From contig DATCFY010000050.1 in assembly GCA_036509255.1 (NCBI GenBank), positions 1 through 27,618 of the forward strand: 27,618 nt of DNA. The letters run 5' to 3'. A program made the translations under genes and the position numbers. Under the pieces are notes generated by a model. The model was given only the letters and a program-made list of their open reading frames with translations, ran no database searches and had not been told where the DNA came from. Shown piece by piece: positions 23,075 through 27,618 of this stretch (positions are counted from its first letter, which is position 1; each line of letters opens with the position of its first letter). The stretch comes from RYN-230 sp036509255. Its GTDB lineage: Bacteria; Actinomycetota; Actinomycetes; Streptosporangiales; Streptosporangiaceae.

Positions 23075-23149
23075 ATCCCGGCCCTGCACCCGCCCGCAGC
23101 CAGACGCTCCCGAACTAATCCCGGCGTCCCGGTCCAGGCCGCCACCCAT

Positions 23150-23196
23150 TTGTATACAGATTGTTACGAACTGCTACACTGAGCGGACCCTCCGCT
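23150..23196 (+). promoter_or_regulatory. Possible promoter and hairpin before the kinase pseudogene
   Basis: TTGTAT (23150-23155) and TACACT (23175-23180) stand 19 bases apart in an AT-rich patch. They are followed by a small perfect hairpin, AGCGGA-CCC-TCCGCT (23182-23196). The spacing is long, so this is a weak call. Confidence 0.3.
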
Positions 23197-23238
23197 GTGC
23201 CGGTAACACGGCGCCGATCACGATGGGGGACGGCGCGG

Positions 23239-24450
23239 ATGGCGAGGACATCGGGGCTGGGCCGGACCTTGGCGATCGCCACCGCCAGCGGGACCGCTCA
23301 GCGGCGGGAACTGTGGCAGCCCTGGTCCCGGGCCAGGAGCGCCGGGCCGGCTCGCTGGGCAGCAGTTACCCACGGGTAGAGGGCCAGCTGGATAGCATCG
23401 TGTCCGCGCTCGGGGCCTGGCGGGCCCGGGTCGCCGCGCCGCAGCTCGCGGCGGGAGCCCGCGGTGACTTCGCCCAGGCACGGGCGATCCAGGACGACGA
23501 CGCCCTCGCCCGGCGCTACTCGCTGCGACCGCAAGGGGATCGCGGCCCTGCAGGGCCTGCTCACCCAGGCCCAGAAGCAGGTCACGGGCCGGCTGGCGAC
23601 CGACCAGGCGTTCCTCCTGGCGGCGCTGCTGGCCGTCGTGGCCATCGTGGCCGTCATCACGGCCACCGGCGCGGTCATCGTGCGGCGGTGGCTGCTCAGG
23701 CCGCTCACCGCGGTGCGGCAGGCCGCCAAGTCGGTCGCGGCGGGTGACCATGACACGACCGTGCCCGCGGCCGGCCCGGCCGAGCTGTCCGACCTGGGCC
23801 GCGCCACCGAGCTGATGCGGACCCGGCTGGTCGCGGCGCTGGCCGAGGAAGAGCGGGCCGAGCGCAGGTTCCGCGGGCTGTTCGAGGCCGGCCCGGACGC
23901 GATGCTGGCGGTGGCCGCGGACGGGTCCATGGTCATGGCCAACCAGCAGGCGGAACACCTGTTCGGGTACGGCTCCGCCGAGCTGATCGGGCACCCGGTG
24001 ATGACCTTGATCCCGCCGGCGGACCGGGACTCCCACCAGCGGCGCCGGGAACACTACTTCGCTGATCCGGACCGTGTGCCGTTGTACTCCGGCCGGGCCA
24101 TCTCGATGGTCGGCCAGCAGGGGAAGGAACTCGCGGTCGAGGTCGGCCTGAGCTGGCTGCCCACCGACGACGGCGGCGTGGTGGTGGCGTCCTTCCGCGA
24201 CATCTCCGAGCGGCTGGAGGCGCAGGCCCAGCAGGAGCGGCTGCGCCGTGAGGCAGACCACGACCGGGAGACCTACGAGCGGCGGCTGCAGCAGTCCGAG
24301 CGGCTGGAAAGCCTGGGCCGCCTGGACGCCCTCGAACCCGGCGTCGACCTGCTGGAAAAGCCGTTCGCCCAGACCACGCTGCTCCGCCGGGTCCGCCGGG
24401 CCGTGGACACCGCCGGCGAACCTGCAGGGCCGCCGTCAGCAGGCCGCTGA
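23239..24450 (+). pseudogene. Collapsed hybrid sensor histidine kinase lacking its kinase core
   Basis: Pieces of one large sensor kinase appear in order. ATG 23239 (GGGGGA eight bases upstream) reads MARTSGLGRTLAIATAS, a membrane-anchor-like start, then derails. In another frame, from about 23370, LDSIVSALGAWRARVAAPQLA looks like an external sensing domain. Near 23530 the frame changes again to KGIAALQGLLTQAQKQV, a membrane helix (AFLLAALLAVVAIVAVI), HAMP (RRWLLRPLTAVRQAAKSVAAGDHD) and a PAS domain (RFRGLFEAGPDAMLAVAADG to VVASFRDISERLEAQ). The coiled coil reaches QQSERLESLGRL, where the phospho-acceptor domain should begin, and then jumps to DALEPGVDLLEKPFAQTTLLRRV, the end of a receiver domain. 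HisKA, HATPase and most of the receiver are gone. No kinase activity is possible. Confidence 0.8.
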
Positions 24451-24531
24451 CCCGGCCCCGCGACCACCGTGGCCGACCCGCCTCCCCTGCGGGGCTGGGC
24501 GGCCAAAACTGGCAGCAGGCCCGCGGACCGG

Positions 24532-24562
24532 CCGCTGCGCAGGCTCTGCGCAGCGGTAGGCT
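24532..24562 (+). promoter_or_regulatory. fabI promoter candidate with 11-bp inverted repeat
   Basis: CCGCTGCGCAG (24532-24542) and CTGCGCAGCGG (24546-24556) are perfect complements around GCT. They abut TAGGCT (24557-24562), a -10-like hexamer 52 bases before the fabI ATG. A dyad filling the -35 to -10 spacer is a natural repressor site. It could instead be the terminator hairpin of the upstream pseudogene, though no T-run follows. Confidence 0.5.
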
Positions 24563-24614
24563 GCCCAGTCGGTGGCCGGCGGCCGGCCGGCCGGCCGAGG
24601 GCGGAAGGATCGCA

Positions 24615-25379
24615 ATGGGAATCCTCGAGGGCAAGCGCATCCTGGTCACCGGGGTGCTCACCGACTCGTCGATCGCCTTTCACGTGGCGCGCATCGCACA
24701 GCAGGAAGGCGCCCGGGTATTGCTGACCGGGTACGGCCGGCTCAGCCTGGTCGAGCGCATCGCCAAGCGGCTGCCCGACCCGCCGCCCGTCATCGAGCTC
24801 GACGTGACGGACACGGCCCAGCTCGGGTCGCTGGCGGAGCGGGTCTCCGGCCACCTGGACGGCCTGGACGGCGTGGTGCACAGCATCGGCAACGCGCCGC
24901 AGATGGCGCTCGGCGGCAACTTCCTGGAGACCGAATGGCCCGATGTGGCCTCCGCCGTGCAGGTGTCCACGTTCTCCCTCAAGTCACTGGCCATGGCCGC
25001 CCTGCCGCTGATGGGTGACGGGGGATCCATCGTCGGCCTCGACTTCGACGCCTCACTGGCCTGGCCCGCCTACGACTGGATGGGCGTGGCCAAGGCCGGG
25101 CTGGAATCCACCTCCCGGTATCTGGCCCGCTACCTGGGCCCGCGCGGGATCCGGGTGAACCTGGTCGCCGCGGGACCGCTGCGGACGATGGCGGCGAAGA
25201 GCATCCCCGGGTTCAGCGCCTTCGAGGACATGTGGGACGGCCGGGCCCCGCTCGGCTGGGACATCACCGACCCGGAGCCCGCCGCGCGGGCTTGCGTCGC
25301 GCTGCTGTCCGACTGGTTCCCGGCGACCACCGGCGAGATCGTGCACTCTGACGGCGGCGTCCATGCGGTCGGCGGCTGA
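24615..25379 (+). CDS. fabI: Enoyl-ACP reductase FabI/InhA
   Basis: This enzyme carries out the last reduction of the fatty acid elongation cycle with NADH. The 254 residues align well with mycobacterial InhA from memory: LEGKRILVTGVLTDSSIAFHVARIAQ at the start, LDVTD, VVHSIG, and the catalytic Y153-x6-K160 (PAYDWMGVAK). F144 in LDFD matches InhA F149, and S90 in HSIG matches InhA S94. The substrate-binding loop around 190-215 is shorter than in InhA. GAAGGA precedes the ATG at good spacing. purU starts 17 bases before its stop, so the two are probably co-transcribed. Together with fabG it supplies both reductases of the cycle. Confidence 0.94.
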   Translation: MGILEGKRILVTGVLTDSSIAFHVARIAQQEGARVLLTGYGRLSLVERIAKRLPDPPPVIELDVTDTAQLGSLAERVSGHLDGLDGVVHSIGNAPQMALGGNFLETEWPDVASAVQVSTFSLKSLAMAALPLMGDGGSIVGLDFDASLAWPAYDWMGVAKAGLESTSRYLARYLGPRGIRVNLVAAGPLRTMAAKSIPGFSAFEDMWDGRAPLGWDITDPEPAARACVALLSDWFPATTGEIVHSDGGVHAVGG

Positions 25380-26262
25380 CCGCGGCGGCCGGCCCGCGGG
25401 CCCCAAGCAGCTGGTCCTTACCCTGTCCTGCCCGGACCGGCCCGGGATCGTCCACGCCGTCGCCGCGTACCTGCACGGCTCGGGCAGCAACATCCTGGAT
25501 AGCCAGCAGTTCGCGGACCTGACCATGAACCGCTTCTTCATGCGGGTGCACGTCGAGACGCTGGGCGCCGCCCCGGCCGACGTCCCGGCCCTGCGGGCCG
25601 GATTCGGGAGCATCGCAGACGAGTTCGGCATGGACTGGGACCTGCACGACCTGGCCATCCGGCCACGCGTGCTGATCATGGTGTCCCGAGAGGGCCACTG
25701 CCTCAACGACCTGCTCTACCGGCGGGAGGCGGAGTCGCTGGCCATCGACGTGCCGCTGGTCGTCGGGAACCATCCCGACCTCGCCCGGCTCGCGGCCGGG
25801 CACGGTGTGCCGTTCGAGCACGTGCCGGTCGGCCCGGACCCGGCCGACCGGGCCGAGGCGGAAGAACGGCTGCTCGGCCTGGTCGCCGCGCACCGCATCG
25901 ACTTCGTGGTGCTGGCCCGCTACATGCGGATCCTGTCCCCGGAGGTCTGCGCGAAGCTGGCCGGCCGGATCATCAACATCCACCACTCGTTCCTGCCGAG
26001 TTTCCGCGGCGCCCGGCCTTACCAGCAGGCGTATGAGTACGGCGTGAAGCTGATCGGCGCGACCGCGCACTACGTCACGGCCGACCTGGACGAGGGCCCG
26101 ATCATCGAGCAGGAGGTGGCCAGGGTGGAGCACACCGCCGCCCCGGCGCAGCTCGCCGCGCTCGGGCGGGATGCGGAGCGGGTCGCGCTGGCCCGGGCGG
26201 TGCGCTGGCACGCAGAGCACCGCATCCTGCTGCACGGCCGCCGCACAGTCATCTTCAAGTAG
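25363..26262 (+). CDS. purU: Formyltetrahydrofolate deformylase PurU
   Basis: PurU hydrolyses 10-formyl-tetrahydrofolate to formate and tetrahydrofolate, balancing one-carbon pools and supplying formate. The 299 residues have an N-terminal ACT domain (17-90; LTLSCPDRPGIVHAVAAYL). The formyltransferase fold follows from about 101, starting RPRVLIMVSREGHCLNDLLYR. The catalytic triad is N205, H207 (NIHHSFLPSF) and D243 (DLDEGPII). It overlaps the end of fabI by 17 bases in another frame, with no good ribosome site of its own, so coupling is likely. The last codons (VIFK-stop) are part of a 19-base tandem array that repeats the stop codon downstream. Confidence 0.94.
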   Translation: MRSAADRGGRPAGPKQLVLTLSCPDRPGIVHAVAAYLHGSGSNILDSQQFADLTMNRFFMRVHVETLGAAPADVPALRAGFGSIADEFGMDWDLHDLAIRPRVLIMVSREGHCLNDLLYRREAESLAIDVPLVVGNHPDLARLAAGHGVPFEHVPVGPDPADRAEAEERLLGLVAAHRIDFVVLARYMRILSPEVCAKLAGRIINIHHSFLPSFRGARPYQQAYEYGVKLIGATAHYVTADLDEGPIIEQEVARVEHTAAPAQLAALGRDAERVALARAVRWHAEHRILLHGRRTVIFK

Positions 26263-26319
26263 CACAGCCATCTTCAAGTAGCACAGCCATCTTCAAGTAG
26301 CCCGGGCATCTTCAAGTGG
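26244..26319. repeat. Four tandem 19-base repeats over the purU stop codon
   Basis: The unit CACAGYCATCTTCAAGTAG occurs at 26244-26262, 26263-26281, 26282-26300 and, degenerate, at 26301-26319. Copies 2 and 3 are identical, copy 1 differs at one base (T for C), and copy 4 differs at about four bases, losing the stop (TGG). The first copy encodes the end of PurU and its TAG. There are no spacers, so it is not a CRISPR array. It fills most of the gap to the convergent helicase gene. Confidence 0.9.
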
Positions 26320-26335
26320 CCCCGGTGCCGGCCGC

Positions 26336-27618
26336 CTACATCCCGGCGAGGAGGGCAGCCAGCCGGGTCTCCCTCGGCGGCTCGCCGACGGTGGACACCG
26401 CCCGGGACAGCGCGGGACCAGCCCCGTGCACCACGGACAGATGACGCTGCGCCCGGGTCAGCGCGGTGTACACCAGCGGCCGGGACAGCATCCCCGCTGC
26501 CTCCGCGGGGAACACCGCGACCACCGCGGGCCATTCGGAACCCTGGGCCCGGTGGACGGTCAGCGCCCAGCCATGCCGCAGGTCGCCGAGGAACTTATCC
26601 GGCACGCACACGGGGGCGGCGGGGAAGGCCACCTGCAGGCCGCCGTCGGCGGGGCCCACCACCGTGCCGACCTCGCCATTGCTGAACCCCGCGTCGCCGT
26701 GGTTGGCCACCGAGACCACGCGGTCACCCGGATCGAAGCCGCGGTGCGCGCCCGGCCCGGGATTCAGCTGTTCCTTGAGAGCCTGGTTCAGTGCGATCGT
26801 CCCCGCGGGCCCCTTGTGCACCGGGGTGATCACCTGGATGTCCGCCGCCGGGATGCCCAGCGCACGCGGGATCGAGTCGGTGACGAGCTGCATCACGCGG
26901 TGCGCGGCTTCGCTGCTGCTGCGGGCGGCCAGCACAACCACTTCGCGGTCCGGTGAGTCCACCGGCGGCAGCGTGCCGCCCCGCACCGCGGTGGCCAGCC
27001 GGGCGATGACGCCGCCGGCGCGCTGCCGGTACAGCCGGGTTAGCTCGGTGACCGGGATCGCGCCCGAGTCGATGATGTCCCCGAGCACCCGGCCCGGCCC
27101 GATCGAGGGCAGCTGCGCGGGGTCACCGACGAGCAGCAGCCTGGCCCCATCCGGGCAGGCCTCGACCAGCGCGGTCGCGAGCTCCGCGTCGAGCATGGAC
27201 GCCTCGTCCACTACCACCAGGTCTTCGTCGAGCGGCCATTCCTCGTTCCGGCTGAACACCCAGCCCGCCGAATCCGGGCTGGTCGGCGCCGGCCCTCCCG
27301 GTTCCGCCGGCGGGTCTCCGGCCCGGGTCCCGCCCTGCGCGCCGAGCAGCCGGTGCACGGTCGTGGCCGGGGCGCCGGTGAGTTCCTCCAGCCGTTTCGC
27401 GGCCCGCCCGGTCGGGGCGGCCAGGGCCACGGTCAGGCCCCGCTCGGCAGCCATCGCCACCACTGCCGCTACCGCAGCGCTCTTGCCGGTGCCTGGGCCG
27501 CCGGTGAGGACGGACACCCCGTGCCCGGTGACGGCCCGCACGGCCGCCTCCTGGGTCGGGTCCAGGTCCCCGGCCGGCCCGGGGCCGGCGGCGGGCCCGC
27601 CGCCGGCGGCGGGCCCGG
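26336..27618 (-). CDS. RecD2-like DNA helicase, N-terminus cut by window edge
   Basis: An SF1B 5'-3' DNA helicase; 426 residues are visible and the frame is open to the right edge. After GDLDPTQEAAVRAV come Walker A GGPGTGKS (39-46 of the visible part), motif Ia APTGRAAKRL, motif II VVVDEASMLD, motif III LLVGDPAQLPSIGPG, motif IV-like VITPVHKGPAGTIALN, motif V ALTVHRAQGSEW and motif VI LVYTALTRAQ. The order and spacing fit RecD2 (the helix-hairpin-helix RecD-like group) better than RecD of RecBCD, and the missing N-terminus would carry those domains. The visible N-terminal linker is a Gly/Pro/Ala repeat from an 18-base duplication (27584-27599 and 27602-27617) that also forms a perfect 24-base palindrome at 27593-27616. 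Confidence 0.9.
   Translation of the reverse strand, partial: GPAAGGGPAAGPGPAGDLDPTQEAAVRAVTGHGVSVLTGGPGTGKSAAVAAVVAMAAERGLTVALAAPTGRAAKRLEELTGAPATTVHRLLGAQGGTRAGDPPAEPGGPAPTSPDSAGWVFSRNEEWPLDEDLVVVDEASMLDAELATALVEACPDGARLLLVGDPAQLPSIGPGRVLGDIIDSGAIPVTELTRLYRQRAGGVIARLATAVRGGTLPPVDSPDREVVVLAARSSSEAAHRVMQLVTDSIPRALGIPAADIQVITPVHKGPAGTIALNQALKEQLNPGPGAHRGFDPGDRVVSVANHGDAGFSNGEVGTVVGPADGGLQVAFPAAPVCVPDKFLGDLRHGWALTVHRAQGSEWPAVVAVFPAEAAGMLSRPLVYTALTRAQRHLSVVHGAGPALSRAVSTVGEPPRETRLAALLAGM

Noticed and set aside
21959..23149. 396-codon minus-strand frame opposite fabG
   Set aside because: Antisense shadow of fabG and the tldD N-terminus; it has no start signal and no recognisable domain.
26244..26319. 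CRISPR array
   Set aside because: Units are 19 bases, directly joined with no spacers, and the first lies inside a coding sequence.
1..27618. Mobile element or genomic island
   Set aside because: No transposase, integrase, att-like direct repeats, tRNA junction or composition shift; the AT-rich spots are promoter-sized.

Overview
The window is very GC-rich, with G or C at almost every third codon position, many GTG starts, and GGAGG-type ribosome binding sites. Its families (DUF3099, DUF6457, an InhA-type enoyl reductase, dodecin, HisKA_3 kinases paired with NarL-type regulators, DrrAB-type ABC exporters) point to a high-GC actinomycete. The species cannot be read from the sequence. There is no transposase, integrase, phage gene, CRISPR array, tRNA or rRNA gene, so this looks like chromosomal backbone with some eroded accessory genes.

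Layout. (1) 1-3.7 kb: a membrane protein cut by the left edge, diverging from selB, followed by a convergent ThiO-like flavoprotein. (2) 3.8-7.6 kb, minus strand: a four-gene chain of ABC ATPase, ABC permease, sensor kinase and response regulator, in which every junction is a 4-base start/stop overlap. (3) 7.7-10.4 kb, plus strand: moaA, mobA, a DUF6457 gene and a cysteine-dioxygenase-like cupin. (4) 10.4-12 kb, minus strand: a small DNA-binding protein coupled to the broken remains of a second regulator, then an isochorismatase-fold hydrolase. (5) 12.2-15 kb, plus strand: a PadR repressor, a DrrA-like ATPase and a DrrB-like permease, closed by a strong terminator. (6) 15.0-15.35 kb: a gene-free stretch that looks like a free-standing structured RNA on the minus strand. 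(7) 15.4-19.1 kb: DUF3099, an FMN-dependent 2-hydroxyacid dehydrogenase, dodecin, MarR, and an MFS exporter that appears to be a pseudogene. (8) 19.2-22.2 kb: the tldD-pmbA pair. (9) 22.4-26.3 kb: fabG, a collapsed hybrid sensor kinase pseudogene, fabI/inhA and purU. (10) 26.3 kb to the right edge: a RecD2-like helicase, cut by the edge.

How the genes work together. FabG and FabI are the two reductases of type II fatty acid elongation. MoaA and MobA are an early and a late step of molybdenum cofactor synthesis. SelB inserts selenocysteine and PurU releases formate, so SelB, MoaA/MobA and PurU would all meet at a selenocysteine/bis-MGD formate dehydrogenase. No such enzyme is in the window, so that link is inference. 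Two separate ABC exporters have their own sensors, one a two-component system and one PadR.

No clear new multi-gene system is visible. The best leads are the candidate ~275-nt RNA; moaA, which has no normal start codon behind a near-ideal Shine-Dalgarno sequence; three genes eroded by internal deletion plus frameshift; short tandem duplications that fall repeatedly at gene 3' ends, two of them duplicating the stop codon; and several strong palindromic operators.
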